This document shows positions 34,420-43,137 of a stretch of DNA of 49,825 nucleotides, piece after piece. The position numbers and the translations under genes are program-made. The DNA is taken from positions 1 to 49,825 of the forward strand of contig CANQLJ010000008.1 of NCBI GenBank assembly GCA_947624685.1, written 5' to 3'. The DNA comes from Candidatus Gastranaerophilales bacterium (GTDB taxonomy: Bacteria; Cyanobacteriota; Vampirovibrionia; Gastranaerophilales; Gastranaerophilaceae). A model generated the notes under the pieces. That model was not told the DNA's origin and made no database searches. It saw only the letters and a program-made list of their open reading frames with translations. Within the stretch, counting starts at the first letter, position 1; each line of letters opens with the position of its first letter.

Positions 34420-35556
34420 TTAATCCCCCATTCTTTTTAACAAAGCGTAAAATTCGTCATCGAAAATAATTTCATTTTTGTTTTTGTTTTGCAAACTTTC
34501 AAAGTCTATTTTTAAAATATCATCCGCAATTTTAGAAAATGCTTTAAAAATATTCGAGTTCGGGTTAATTTTGTATAACGGAATTTTTTGATTTATGGAA
34601 TCATCCAATACCAAAAAATTGTTTACAATGGTGTTAAAAACCCGTCTTTGGCCTATTTTATTTTCAAATTCTTCAATCTCGCCATAAGAATTGTTTGCGG
34701 TTCGATTTATAATTAACTTTATTTTATCATTATTATAGTTGATTTTGTCAAATATTTCATAACATTTTTGAACTACATCAACCGATTTTTGATTCAACAA
34801 AGCCAAAAGCAAAACTAAATCGCTGTTATATAAAATTTCAAGCGTCTTAGGCTCTGTTATATTCGAGCAATCCGTTATTATAAAATCAAAATAATTTTTT
34901 AAAATATTGATGATTTTTGTTTGCTTTTCTTTAATTTCGCTCAGGTTCAAAAAATACAGATTCAAGTCATTTTCAAGCTCATATTTAAGAAAATATTTTT
35001 CAATGTTTGTGTTGTTTAAATTATCAAAATCAATTTGAGTCGGTATATTCACCTCATCAAAAAGATATTTTTGAGTATCATTTTGTTTATTAAAATCTAT
35101 TATTAAAACTTTTTTAAGCGTTTTTCTTGAAATTTCAAAAGCTAAATTGAGCGCAAGCGTGGTTTTCCCTGTTGCTTTTTTTGGGGAGAAAATTGAAAAC
35201 ACTTTTGCTTTATTGCGTTTAAAGTTAAATTGTTCAATTGTGTTTTTCAAAATTTCAAAAATGACGGGTTTAATGATGATATTTTGAATTGAATTTAAGT
35301 TTGCGTTTTTATTTCCGTAAATATTATCCAAAAGTGCAATATAGTTGATATTAGGGTATTTTTCTTTTAGGGAAATATAAAAATCAAAGTTTTTTTTATC
35401 CAAATCAAAAATGATTAAATCAAATTCGCCATAATCTCTTTCTTTTTGAAATTCATCCAAAACAAGCGCCAAAGAGACATTTTCAATCATTTTTAACTGA
35501 TTTAAAATTAAAGATTTATATTCGGCGTTTTTTTCGATTAAAAGTGTTTTAATCAT
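34420..35556 (-). CDS. CpaE/TadZ-like MinD-family ATPase with receiver-like domain
   Basis: A 378-residue protein. Residues 1-115 look like a response-regulator fold (LLIEKNAEYKSLI, FDLIIFDLDKK). Residues about 120-345 are a ParA/MinD ATPase with deviant Walker A PKKATGKTTLALNLAF, VLIIDFNKQND (Walker A') and FIITDCSN. This arrangement matches CpaE/TadZ, which places type IVc (tad) pilus machinery at a cell pole. It overlaps cinA by four bases and precedes the CpaF-like gene by two, so they are one operon. Confidence 0.82.
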   Translation of the reverse strand: MIKTLLIEKNAEYKSLILNQLKMIENVSLALVLDEFQKERDYGEFDLIIFDLDKKNFDFYISLKEKYPNINYIALLDNIYGNKNANLNSIQNIIIKPVIFEILKNTIEQFNFKRNKAKVFSIFSPKKATGKTTLALNLAFEISRKTLKKVLIIDFNKQNDTQKYLFDEVNIPTQIDFDNLNNTNIEKYFLKYELENDLNLYFLNLSEIKEKQTKIINILKNYFDFIITDCSNITEPKTLEILYNSDLVLLLALLNQKSVDVVQKCYEIFDKINYNNDKIKLIINRTANNSYGEIEEFENKIGQRRVFNTIVNNFLVLDDSINQKIPLYKINPNSNIFKAFSKIADDILKIDFESLQNKNKNEIIFDDEFYALLKRMGD

Positions 35557-36089
35557 TTTTTTACATTTTCTTCTAAAAATATTAAAAATTCAAAAAGCGA
35601 ATGTTTAACAATGTCTTTTTTAATTTTGTGTCTGTCGTTTGTGTCAGCTTTTTTAGATATATATTTTATAACTTTTATTATATCTTTATTTTCATCATCA
35701 TAATTTTTATAGCCAAAACCTATATAAACAAGCCCGATGGGTTTTTCTTTTGAGCCTCCGGTTGGGCCTAAGATACCCGTTGTGGCAATTGAAACAGCAC
35801 CTTTTTTATTTCGCGCGCCATAATTTAATAACCCCAAAGCCATTTGATAGGCGACTTCTTGGCTCACTGCACCGAGAGTTTTTAGGGTTTCATCTTTGAC
35901 ATCCAGAAATTTCATTTTAGCGTCATTAGAATAGGTAACAAAATTTTGAAAAATAAAGTTACTTGCCCCGTCAATATCGGTTAAATATGAACTTATAAGT
36001 CCGCCCGTGCAGCTTTCGGCGCTTGAGAGCGAAAGAGAATTATTAATTAAAATGTCTTTTATTTGTTTTAGAAGTTCATATTTTTTCAT
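35553..36089 (-). CDS. pncC: CinA C-terminal-type nicotinamide-nucleotide amidase (PncC)
   Basis: A 178-residue single-domain protein that deamidates nicotinamide mononucleotide for NAD recycling. Motifs: SSAESCTGGLISSYLTDIDG, FVTYSNDAKMKFL, GAVSQEVAYQMALG and TTGILGPTGGSKEKPIGLVYIG, all typical of the CinA C-terminal domain. The N-terminal CinA half is absent, as in E. coli YgaD/PncC. A TATAAT lies 9 bases before the ATG (36104-36099), so this gene probably starts its own transcript with almost no leader. Confidence 0.93.
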   Translation of the reverse strand: MKKYELLKQIKDILINNSLSLSSAESCTGGLISSYLTDIDGASNFIFQNFVTYSNDAKMKFLDVKDETLKTLGAVSQEVAYQMALGLLNYGARNKKGAVSIATTGILGPTGGSKEKPIGLVYIGFGYKNYDDENKDIIKVIKYISKKADTNDRHKIKKDIVKHSLFEFLIFLEENVKK

Positions 36090-36120
36090 AAATTAATAAT
36101 TATAACCTCATAAAATAGTC

Positions 36121-36810
36121 TTATGAAGGGATGTTTAAGTTTGATAATAAGATTATATGGAATTGTTCGCCGTTTTTGATGACTATTTCATCGCCATGCC
36201 TGAATAAATCGGCAACGACGCTGTATAAACTTGAACCGACGCAAGCGAGGCTTCCTCCGATTGCGCTAACGGGCACAAAGACGATTTTTGCACCTTTAAA
36301 TAATCTGTCATCGGCGCTTTTTCCCCAATTAACCGTTCTTGGGACAATGGAGCCAGCTTTTTTAACATCGCGAGCAACGGCTTTAAAATAGTTTCCGTTT
36401 GTTGTTAAATACCCGTCCGGCTTTAAGATATAATTAAAATTGCTTGCGATACCCGAATTAATCGGCAATTGCGTTCCGTATTTAGTCACCAAATGATCTA
36501 ATGTAAGGTTAATTGACGCGGGGCGCGAGAGGGCGCTTGAGAATTTTACATCGCTTACAACCCCTCGAAATATTGTTTTTGAGGGCAAAACGAGCTTATT
36601 GTTTACATAAATATCATTCATTAAATAAGCTTGAAACATGTCCCCTTGGGCGATGTTTTTTGTTGTGACATCTTGTGCCATCGACAATTCAAGCTTTGTT
36701 CCGTAGGGAATTGTAATACCGTTCATATCGGCATAAAGCTGATGAGCACAAAAAGCCTTGTTAAAGCAAACTATCACCATCATAAACAAAAATATAAATA
36801 TTTTTTTCAT
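36121..36810 (-). CDS. Secreted hypothetical protein
   Basis: A 229-residue protein with a clear signal peptide (MKKIFIFLFMMVIVCFNKAFCA, cleavage near Ala22). The mature part starts HQLYADMNGITIPYGTKLEL and has beta-rich segments of the kind TKNIAQGDMFQAYLMNDIYVNN and LPSKTIFRGVVSDVKFS, which resemble envelope beta-sandwich proteins that bind ligands or stabilise pores. One hydrophobic stretch near residue 185 (GGSLACVGSSLYSVVADLF) could insert in the membrane. AAAGGATAG supports the start. It follows the YhaM-like gene by 14 bases. No named family is recognised. Confidence 0.7.
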   Translation of the reverse strand: MKKIFIFLFMMVIVCFNKAFCAHQLYADMNGITIPYGTKLELSMAQDVTTKNIAQGDMFQAYLMNDIYVNNKLVLPSKTIFRGVVSDVKFSSALSRPASINLTLDHLVTKYGTQLPINSGIASNFNYILKPDGYLTTNGNYFKAVARDVKKAGSIVPRTVNWGKSADDRLFKGAKIVFVPVSAIGGSLACVGSSLYSVVADLFRHGDEIVIKNGEQFHIILLSNLNIPS

Positions 36811-36824
36811 TTTTCTATCCTTTA

Positions 36825-37667
36825 TTATTTTTTAAGACAATCAACATCATTGACGCTTGTTGCGCCGAATTTTGCGCTCAAATCATCGATATGATGAATT
36901 ATATAGTAAAAAGGCTCCAAATCTTTTTCCCCAAGATCAATCATCGCGCCCCAATCGGCTCTGCCGTGGTGGGAAGCTATCATTTTTGCAATGTTTAAAA
37001 AGCCCGCTGCCATACACAGGCTATATCCGTATTGCGAGTGGCTGAGCCAATCTTTTCTGAATTGTTCGTTATATTCAATGACGCCCGATTCAACATTTAT
37101 GTCATATTCAAATATTTTTCCTATGTCATGTAAAACGCAAGCGGCAAAAACTTCTTGTTTATTGAGATATTTTTTTGTTTTACTTAAAACAACTTGCGCC
37201 ATCTCAAGACATTCAAAAGTATGCAAAACAAGTCCGCCGATGTAATTATGGTGCATTTGTTTTGCGGCGGGCGAAATTAGGAATCTTTCTTTATTTTCAT
37301 TTAAGACATTAAGTAAAAAGTCTTTTAATTTTTCGTCACTAAAACTTTTTATAACATCGATAATCTTATTGAAATAATCAAGTCTCGTTTCTTCATCGAG
37401 CCCGAGGCTTGCCTGGTTGATGACTTCAAAATTACTTATGAGGCAATTATTATATTTTTCGCTATACGTTGCACTTGTGATTTTGATTATGTTTCCGACT
37501 CTTGTTGAAATTTCTTTAATTCGATTCAAGGTTTCTTCCCAAAGGATGCAGTTTAATGTTGCCGAGTTATCGAGGTTCTTAAGCTGCATTTTGCCCATCT
37601 TTGAGCCGGCTTTAGTGTCACCGATTGCAAATGACATAATTTCATATTGTGCGTTCAAATCTAACAT
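36825..37667 (-). CDS. YhaM-like 3'-5' exoribonuclease (OB + HD domain)
   Basis: A 280-residue protein. Residues 1-95 form an OB-fold (MGKMQLKNLDNSATLNCILW). Residues about 130-280 form an HD hydrolase with HHNYIGGLVLHTFECLE, CVLHDIGKIFEY, IASHHGRADWG and IIHHIDDLSAKFG, the metal ligands of the YhaM/CBF1 family. It trims single-stranded RNA or DNA 3' ends. TTGCGC-N17-TAGAAT on the minus strand (37702-37674) ends six bases before the ATG, so a leaderless mRNA is predicted. It is the first gene of a minus-strand run. Confidence 0.9.
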   Translation of the reverse strand: MLDLNAQYEIMSFAIGDTKAGSKMGKMQLKNLDNSATLNCILWEETLNRIKEISTRVGNIIKITSATYSEKYNNCLISNFEVINQASLGLDEETRLDYFNKIIDVIKSFSDEKLKDFLLNVLNENKERFLISPAAKQMHHNYIGGLVLHTFECLEMAQVVLSKTKKYLNKQEVFAACVLHDIGKIFEYDINVESGVIEYNEQFRKDWLSHSQYGYSLCMAAGFLNIAKMIASHHGRADWGAMIDLGEKDLEPFYYIIHHIDDLSAKFGATSVNDVDCLKK

Positions 37668-37673
37668 AATTAA

Positions 37674-37702
37674 ATTCTACTACGAAGATGAATTTAGCGC
37701 AA
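37674..37702 (-). promoter_or_regulatory. Promoter giving a leaderless mRNA for the YhaM-like gene
   Basis: On the minus strand, TTGCGC (37702-37697), a 17-base spacer and TAGAAT (37679-37674). The ATG begins at 37667, the expected start of transcription. Confidence 0.5.
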
Positions 37703-37757
37703 TTTTAATTTGTATTATATAATAGTTTCATAGTTTTAAATATATGTTTAAAAAGAT

Positions 37758-38669
37758 ATGAAAGAAAATTTAACCGACAAACTCGCTTCAAAACACCTTG
37801 GCAAAAAGAGTTTGGGAAGCGAAAAATATGACAAAACCCTCCTTGTCAAAATTCCAAGGAGCGAAAACCGTGCGCAATATAATATCGACGAAAACAATTT
37901 GCCTTTCTTGGGTTATGACATCTGGCATGGCTATGAATTTTCGACACTAAATCAAAATAATATCCCCATCAACAGGATAATAAAAATAAAATATAGCGCG
38001 AAAAGCAAATATATCGTTGAATCAAAGTCATTAAAATTATATCTCAATTCTTTTAATATGGATAATTTCGGGTTAGGTTTTGATGAATGTCAAAAAATTT
38101 GCCTCGATAAAATAAAAAAAGACCTCTCTTTTTTATTGGAAACAGACGTTGAAGTCAATTTTTTTGATGATTATAAAAAGAAAAGAAACATTTTAAAAGA
38201 CTATAAAAACGTCTTTGAATCGGTTGATGAAAAAGAATTGAAAGTTGAAGATTTTAAGGAAAACCCATCTCTTCTTGAAGTTAAAGAAAATAAAACAAAA
38301 AAATCCCATAAGTTTTGGTTTCCTTCCCTTCGCTCAAATTGCAGAGTGACGCACCAGTGCGACTTTGGAGATTTTTTTCTTTACTATAAATCCAAAAAAA
38401 CTATTTTAATTTCTTCTTTAATTAAATACCTCTGTTCATTCAGAAAAGAATACCATTTCCACGAAGAATGCGTCGAGATGATTTATAAAAGGCTCTATGA
38501 TGTTTTGGATATTTCATCTAATGATGGTGAATTAATGACAATGGCGCTATATACAAGACGGGGAGGAATAGACATTAACCCCGTTCGCTACAGCAAAAAT
38601 TGCGATATAAAAGATTGTGTTGAAATTTTGGATATAAAAAAATTCACAAAAGCAAAAAATAAACAATAA
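37758..38669 (+). CDS. queF: NADPH-dependent 7-cyano-7-deazaguanine reductase QueF (bimodular type)
   Basis: Reduces preQ0 to preQ1 for queuosine in tRNA. This is the long YqfO-independent, E. coli-like form of two T-fold modules in one chain (303 residues). The catalytic cysteine is Cys195 in RSNCRVTHQCDFGD. CSFRKEYHFHEECVE (226-240) and YTRRGGIDINPVR (265-277) complete the substrate and NADPH site. A TATAAT is at 37718-37723; the leader of about 28 bases has no obvious ribosome site. Substitution of His/Cys in the THQCDFGD loop is mild. Other que genes are not here. Confidence 0.94.
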   Translation: MKENLTDKLASKHLGKKSLGSEKYDKTLLVKIPRSENRAQYNIDENNLPFLGYDIWHGYEFSTLNQNNIPINRIIKIKYSAKSKYIVESKSLKLYLNSFNMDNFGLGFDECQKICLDKIKKDLSFLLETDVEVNFFDDYKKKRNILKDYKNVFESVDEKELKVEDFKENPSLLEVKENKTKKSHKFWFPSLRSNCRVTHQCDFGDFFLYYKSKKTILISSLIKYLCSFRKEYHFHEECVEMIYKRLYDVLDISSNDGELMTMALYTRRGGIDINPVRYSKNCDIKDCVEILDIKKFTKAKNKQ

Positions 38670-38746
38670 GATTTTTAAATGCTCAAAAATAGCAAAAAGT
38701 TTTTTTCAGAAGTTTTAAAATGATATAGATATTTAAGGAGAGAAAA

Positions 38747-39700
38747 ATGCGCATTAATGCGATAAAGGGTTACAATTTTAATTATTATAACAATAATATT
38801 CATATAAATAATTCTAAGCCGATTAAAAATAATACTTTAAGGTATGATACCGTTTCGTTTCAAAAAAGCAGAAATGATTCTAAAAATTCTTTTCAAAATT
38901 CATTTGGCATTGAAGCCCAAAAAGGCAAATTAATCGGCGAAAATATGCTCAATAACACAAACGGATATGATTTGGATTTAGATTATTTTGAAAGACTTCT
39001 AAACGGCAACTGCGACAGTGAAATAACATTTGTGAACCAACAATCCGCCTATAAAAATAATCTCTATTTCCCGGGCAAGGCAATTTCCGCTTTAGATACA
39101 GAATCGGATGAAAATTTAAAACCCAAAAAAGCCAATATCTATGTTTGTGATGATGATTTTTATTCCATAACCAAAAAAGAACATATTTTAATTTCCGACC
39201 TTGTCTATGATTATGTTACTCTTTTACAGAAAGAAAACGACAGTGACTTTCACGGATTAAAAAACTATGTTCAAATAAACGGCCAAAACCCTGATATAAA
39301 AACAATCAAAGTAATTTCACAAAGCGCCGATAAGATAATTGATGAAACAATGAAAACGACATTTAACTATCTTTATAAATCCTTTGACGAAGAACAAAAA
39401 GCCAAAAACGACGCCTTAGAAGATAAATTTAACCCTAAAAAATATGCAAAAATCTCTCATCTTAAAAATAACATCAAAGAATTATCAAAATTCCTCTCAA
39501 TTACAGGCATGGCAGATAAACAAGACGCTAAAAACATGTTGACTCTTTGGCTTAAAAAAGAAATGCAAAACCAAATCCAAGCATACGAAGCTTCTGTTTT
39601 GATGTTGGATAAAGATAGCAAAAATGATTATGAAATTGAATATAAAGCGGATAGGATAATTCTAAAAGAGCTTTTAAGCGAATTCTATAGTTTTATATAA
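38747..39700 (+). CDS. Lineage-type hypothetical protein with VSFQK motif
   Basis: A 317-residue protein with an Asn/Tyr-rich N-terminus (YNFNYYNNNIHINN) and DTVSFQKS (about residues 34-41), the motif shared with other proteins here. The rest is helical and charged with no membrane segment or recognised domain; the middle contains IYVCDDDFYSITKKEHILIS and the C-terminus YKADRIILKELLSEFYSFI. An AAGGAG site 7 bases upstream supports the ATG. It stands alone between queF and an acyltransferase gene on the other strand. Confidence 0.68.
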   Translation: MRINAIKGYNFNYYNNNIHINNSKPIKNNTLRYDTVSFQKSRNDSKNSFQNSFGIEAQKGKLIGENMLNNTNGYDLDLDYFERLLNGNCDSEITFVNQQSAYKNNLYFPGKAISALDTESDENLKPKKANIYVCDDDFYSITKKEHILISDLVYDYVTLLQKENDSDFHGLKNYVQINGQNPDIKTIKVISQSADKIIDETMKTTFNYLYKSFDEEQKAKNDALEDKFNPKKYAKISHLKNNIKELSKFLSITGMADKQDAKNMLTLWLKKEMQNQIQAYEASVLMLDKDSKNDYEIEYKADRIILKELLSEFYSFI

Positions 39701-39731
39701 AAATAAATCATAATTTAAGGCTATGAGCGAA

Positions 39732-40379
39732 TTATTGCCAGTACACACCTTTTTTTGTGATTTTTGCCGGAATACCCGCTATCAGGCAATTTTGCTCATC
39801 GAATTTTTTATTTACAAAAGCTCTTGCCCCAATTATACAGCCGTTTGGGATATATGAACCTTTGTTTATCTGAACATCTTGCGCAATCCAAACATCGTCC
39901 GCGATAAAAATATCCTTTTCTTTATTGATTAATTCATTTGTTTTGATGTCATAAACATTATGAAAATCGGTTGTGATTATTTGAGTTTTGGGCCCAACTT
40001 TGCAATTGCTGCCAATAATCACTTTTTTATTTTCTCCGATGCAAGTTATGACGCAATCGCCGTTTATGAAATTATTTTTGCCGATTGAAACCTCTCTGTT
40101 ATTTTGTTTTCGATACATACAGATCTGAAGCCCGCGAATGCTTGATGATGTGCTTTTGATTATGGCTTTATTGTTGTTGCCGCTTATGAAAATATAAGAA
40201 TTTTTTATTTTTGATAAATCTTCGATATAGATTTTATTGTTTGAACCTATGATTGAAATTGATATATTGCCTTTTATTTTATACAGCGAATCGCAGTCGA
40301 TTTTTTTATTATCGATATAAATTTCATTATCATCCCCAAGCGCAAATTCGCGTCTTGATGATTTAAATTTAAAAAACAA
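39732..40379 (-). CDS. Left-handed beta-helix (hexapeptide) acyltransferase
   Basis: A 215-residue soluble protein of hexapeptide repeats, with turns such as IIGSNNKIYIED, VSIGKNNFINGDCVIT and VIIGSNCKVGPKT. ITTDFHNVYD (with the catalytic-type His) and DVWIAQDVQINKGSYIPNGCIIGARAFVN close the helix, typical of WbbJ/CysE-like sugar O-acetyltransferases. Probably acetylates a surface-glycan sugar using acetyl-CoA. No ribosome site is obvious. Confidence 0.87.
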   Translation of the reverse strand: MFFKFKSSRREFALGDDNEIYIDNKKIDCDSLYKIKGNISISIIGSNNKIYIEDLSKIKNSYIFISGNNNKAIIKSTSSSIRGLQICMYRKQNNREVSIGKNNFINGDCVITCIGENKKVIIGSNCKVGPKTQIITTDFHNVYDIKTNELINKEKDIFIADDVWIAQDVQINKGSYIPNGCIIGARAFVNKKFDEQNCLIAGIPAKITKKGVYWQ

Positions 40380-40774
40380 CAGCTTAAGTTCTTTTATATA
40401 TTTAACAGGATGCCCGGTAGAATTTAAAGTTAAGTAATGCGATATTAAAAAAAGGATAATTTTTTATATAACATTTACCCCCTCGCTCAAGCGTTTCGAG
40501 CGTTTCAGATTTCTCGGGTGATTCTGCTTTCCTTACCCCCCCCCCTCTTAACAGAGAACAGAGAGAAAATTGCCAAAATGGCCGTGAAAAGGGCAAGCTA
40601 TTATATTTTTTATTATCGTCAATTTGTTTTAATGGTGCCATAGGCCTAATTATAGGTTATTTTAAGCCCAAAGTCAAATTTAAGCAAATTAAAAAAATTC
40701 ATTGTAAATTTTTTATAAAAAACAAAATAAAAAAACTATAAATATTAAAATAAAACTAAAAAAGGAGTTTTAAA
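40380..40774. other. Gene-free stretch with C10 homopolymer
   Basis: 395 bases without a credible gene; a 79-codon minus-strand frame is low-complexity and unsupported. It holds a C10 run at 40536-40545 and a short CGCTC/GAGCG inverted repeat near 40483-40503. The last 90 bases are very AT-rich and include the AAGGAG site of the carbonic anhydrase gene. Confidence 0.55.
40536..40545 (+). repeat. C10 homopolymer
   Basis: Ten C in a row followed by TCTT, in an AT-rich genome. It is the third such tract in the window (others at 3544 and 22269), but here no gene end is next to it. Confidence 0.7.
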
Positions 40775-41398
40775 ATGAACAATATTCCTTCAACATCAAT
40801 AGAAATTTTAAAAAGACTATTAAGAGGAAATAAACAATTTATTCAAGGAAAATATGAAGCAAAAAATATCACAATTGAAACCTTAAAAGAACTATCCGAC
40901 CACCAAAACCCCCATGCCTGCGTGTTATCATGCAGTGATTCGAGAGTCGTTCCGGAATTAATCTTTGAAGCGGGGATTGGAGAGCTTTTTGTCGTAAGGG
41001 TAGCGGGGATTACATTAGGGTTAAATGTCATTGAAAGCATAGAATACGCTATTAAAAAGCTCCATACGCCCTTGCTTTTGCTTTTGGGCCATGACAATTG
41101 CGGCGTTATGGAATATGCTCAAAAAACATATCCCGATATAAAAGAAGATTTTAAAGCGATATTAAGCTCCGTTTATCCCGTGATTGAAAACGATAAAACG
41201 GCATTAAATGATGAAAATAAGCTTGCAAAATTGCACACTCTTTGGGTTGAAAAATATATTTTAAATCATTCAAGAATAATTAAAAATGCGGTTTTAAATA
41301 ATGAATTATATATCGCAAAATGCCACCTTTGCCACAATAGCGGGGAAGTGAGCCTGTTGGATGATAATTTGGAAAAAATTAAATTGGAAGATATTTAA
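40775..41398 (+). CDS. Beta-class carbonic anhydrase
   Basis: A 207-residue zinc enzyme that interconverts CO2 and bicarbonate. Zinc ligands and the catalytic dyad are in place: CSDSR (Cys53, Asp55, Arg57), then His106 and Cys109 in LGHDNCGVM. EAGIGELFVVRVAG is the family's dimer strand. It supplies bicarbonate for carboxylations or buffers pH in a fermenter. AAGGAG precedes the ATG. Two inverted repeats follow the stop. Confidence 0.96.
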   Translation: MNNIPSTSIEILKRLLRGNKQFIQGKYEAKNITIETLKELSDHQNPHACVLSCSDSRVVPELIFEAGIGELFVVRVAGITLGLNVIESIEYAIKKLHTPLLLLLGHDNCGVMEYAQKTYPDIKEDFKAILSSVYPVIENDKTALNDENKLAKLHTLWVEKYILNHSRIIKNAVLNNELYIAKCHLCHNSGEVSLLDDNLEKIKLEDI

Positions 41399-41403
41399 TT
41401 TTC

Positions 41404-41445
41404 TTTTGCGCGCAAAAAACGCAAAATGCACAAAAGCGCGCAAAA
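41404..41445 (+). terminator. First inverted repeat after the carbonic anhydrase gene
   Basis: A 10-bp stem TTTTGCGCGC (41404-41413) / GCGCGCAAAA (41436-41445). It has no T-run on the plus side, so it may shield the 3' end rather than terminate. Confidence 0.45.
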
Positions 41446-41460
41446 AACCCATACACACTA

Positions 41461-41505
41461 AAAAATTCCAAAGAGAATTGAAACAAGCGTCTCTTTGGAA
41501 TTTTT
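41461..41505. terminator. Strong bidirectional terminator
   Basis: A perfect 15-bp stem AAAAATTCCAAAGAG (41461-41475) / CTCTTTGGAATTTTT (41491-41505) with a 15-base loop and A/T tails on both sides, between convergent genes. Confidence 0.88.
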
Positions 41506-41524
41506 AGGATAAATGTATTTTACT

Positions 41525-41887
41525 CTATGAACTGAAAGACATCAAAGCTTTTACGGAGCGAGCCGTGTCTTGAACTTCTTTTTCAGAGTGCATATTAATT
41601 GTGTCGTCAAGAATTTTTATTGCTTCTTGTTTATCTTTTAGTGCGAGAAGTTCGTTAATTGCGCACATTGCAACGCGGGCAGACAAATCGTTTATGCCTT
41701 TTCCTTTGTTTACAATCATCAATTCCAATGCTTCGTGGGTATTTTTTCGAATTAATGCTTTGCTTGTCAATTCACGAATTTCATCAATCGGGCAATTTGT
41801 GCCTAATTCGTTTAAAACTTTGATTGACTCGTCGTCTTTGTGTTTTCCTAAGGCTTCAATGATGTTTTTAACTTTTCTACTGTTCAT
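41525..41887 (-). CDS. Small HEAT-like repeat protein
   Basis: A 120-residue all-helical protein with paired helices of HEAT type: VKNIIEALGKHKDDESIKVL, EIRELTSKALIRKNTHEALE, SARVAMCAINELLALKDKQE and a final pair. Such proteins bind other proteins; no catalytic residues are seen. It starts inside the 3' end of the preceding gene (11-base overlap), so the two are translationally coupled, and an AAGGAG-like site lies in that gene's end. It is closed by the strong terminator at 41461. Confidence 0.75.
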   Translation of the reverse strand: MNSRKVKNIIEALGKHKDDESIKVLNELGTNCPIDEIRELTSKALIRKNTHEALELMIVNKGKGINDLSARVAMCAINELLALKDKQEAIKILDDTINMHSEKEVQDTARSVKALMSFSS

Positions 41888-42359
41888 TACTAACTCCTTG
41901 TAATTCGTTTGCTAACATTGTCCTTAATTCACTCACAGGTTGTTTTTGCAATCTTGAAACATTATATTTGAATACATCAAGTTCAACTTTTGTGTTGCCC
42001 AATTCTTTGAGTTTGTTACCAAAAGCAATTGCATTATCTTTGATTTTGTTACCGAAAGCAATTACGTTTGTTTTAAACGATGAAAATTTGTTTAATGTCC
42101 CAACCCAAGCAGCGGATAACAATTTGCCGGAGTTTTGTAATCTTTCTTTTAAAGATGGAGACATTGTTTTTTCTGAATTGTTTTGAGTTTTTTCAAAAAC
42201 ATCCATTTGAATAACGGTGCCTTTGAAAGTAATTCCAAACGGATTTGTTTGAACTGCCGCATCATTTTGCGTTTGCGCTTTTTCATTTTTGTTTGCTCTC
42301 ATCGCTTTAAATTTGTTAAAAGCTTCGATGCTTGAGCGTAAGGGGGAAATCTTTTGCAT
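41877..42359 (-). CDS. Lineage-type protein with ITFKG motif
   Basis: A 160-residue protein. NPFGITFKGTVIQ (about residues 40-52) follows a Gln/Asn/Ala-rich N-terminus and carries the shared [IV][ST]F-x-[AG] motif. The middle contains a repeat of IAFGNKIKDN and IAFGNKLKEL with amphipathic helices, and the C-terminus is helical (YNVSRLQKQPVSELRTML). No signal peptide or known domain. AAAGG lies upstream of the ATG. Cotranscribed with the HEAT-like gene, which may be its partner. Confidence 0.7.
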   Translation of the reverse strand: MQKISPLRSSIEAFNKFKAMRANKNEKAQTQNDAAVQTNPFGITFKGTVIQMDVFEKTQNNSEKTMSPSLKERLQNSGKLLSAAWVGTLNKFSSFKTNVIAFGNKIKDNAIAFGNKLKELGNTKVELDVFKYNVSRLQKQPVSELRTMLANELQGVSNEQ

Positions 42360-42470
42360 TTTTTTGCCTTTCTATTCCAATCTTTTCTGATTTTTTAATA
42401 ATACGTTTATCCTAAATAGAAAGTATCATATTACCCCTTCTAAAAAATCAATCTTTTGAAGGAATTTATT

Positions 42471-42980
42471 TTAAAATTTTATAATTCCGATTAAAATTAT
42501 GTTATTAGAGCAATATTCTATTATATAGCTGTTATCTTCACCGTTTTTATAGATATTTGCTTCTTTATATTCAATGTCATCAGGGTTTTCGCCCTTCATA
42601 TATTTTCTATATTGTCTTTCTTGTTCGATTTTATAGCGCCAAGCGCTCATTTTTTTGATTTTTTCTTGCTTGGGATTGTTTGTTTCCAATACCTCCATTT
42701 TGACAACGGGGATTTTTGCTTTCAATTTATCTCCCTGATACAAAAGCAAAAAATCCATATATTCATCTGCCATAACCCCATAAAACCCATGAGCAAGTCC
42801 CCGACCGGTTTTTGGGTCGATTATGTCGTCTTTGAGAGTTAATATCGCATAGTTTTTTTTAACGAAAGAATATTTATCAATGTTTTTGTTTTCGTCTCTT
42901 TCGCCGCTCGGGTAGATTTCATTGGGCGTGAAGCGGTCTTTTAAATATTCATAGGCGATTAAATTATTATCTATAATCAT
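42471..42980 (-). CDS. Hypothetical protein
   Basis: A 169-residue soluble protein. The N-terminal half is beta-rich (NYAILTLKDDIIDPKTGRGL, HGFYGVMADEYMDFLLLYQG, KAKIPVVKMEVLE), followed by a long basic/acidic helix (KIKKMSAWRYKIEQERQYRK) and a final hydrophobic strand (NNIILIGIIKF). I do not recognise a family. It stands alone, transcribed away from yebC, with no clear ribosome site; a TATAATT-like sequence (plus-strand AATATAATTTTAA) overlaps the start. Confidence 0.62.
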   Translation of the reverse strand: MIIDNNLIAYEYLKDRFTPNEIYPSGERDENKNIDKYSFVKKNYAILTLKDDIIDPKTGRGLAHGFYGVMADEYMDFLLLYQGDKLKAKIPVVKMEVLETNNPKQEKIKKMSAWRYKIEQERQYRKYMKGENPDDIEYKEANIYKNGEDNSYIIEYCSNNIILIGIIKF

Positions 42981-43137
42981 AATATAATTTTAATTTTTTT
43001 TGGCCCTTTTGCAATACTAAATTTTTAAATTCGGGGCAACTTCTCTTTATTGATTTCTTTGTTGATGATTATTTTTTTCCATGGTTTAATGATGTAAAAG
43101 AATATAATATAAAATTAATATAAAAGGGAAATTTTTT

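Noticed and set aside
40402-40641. 79-codon minus-strand frame before the carbonic anhydrase gene
   Set aside because: It spans a C10 run, has no ribosome site and no family-like features; treated as non-coding.
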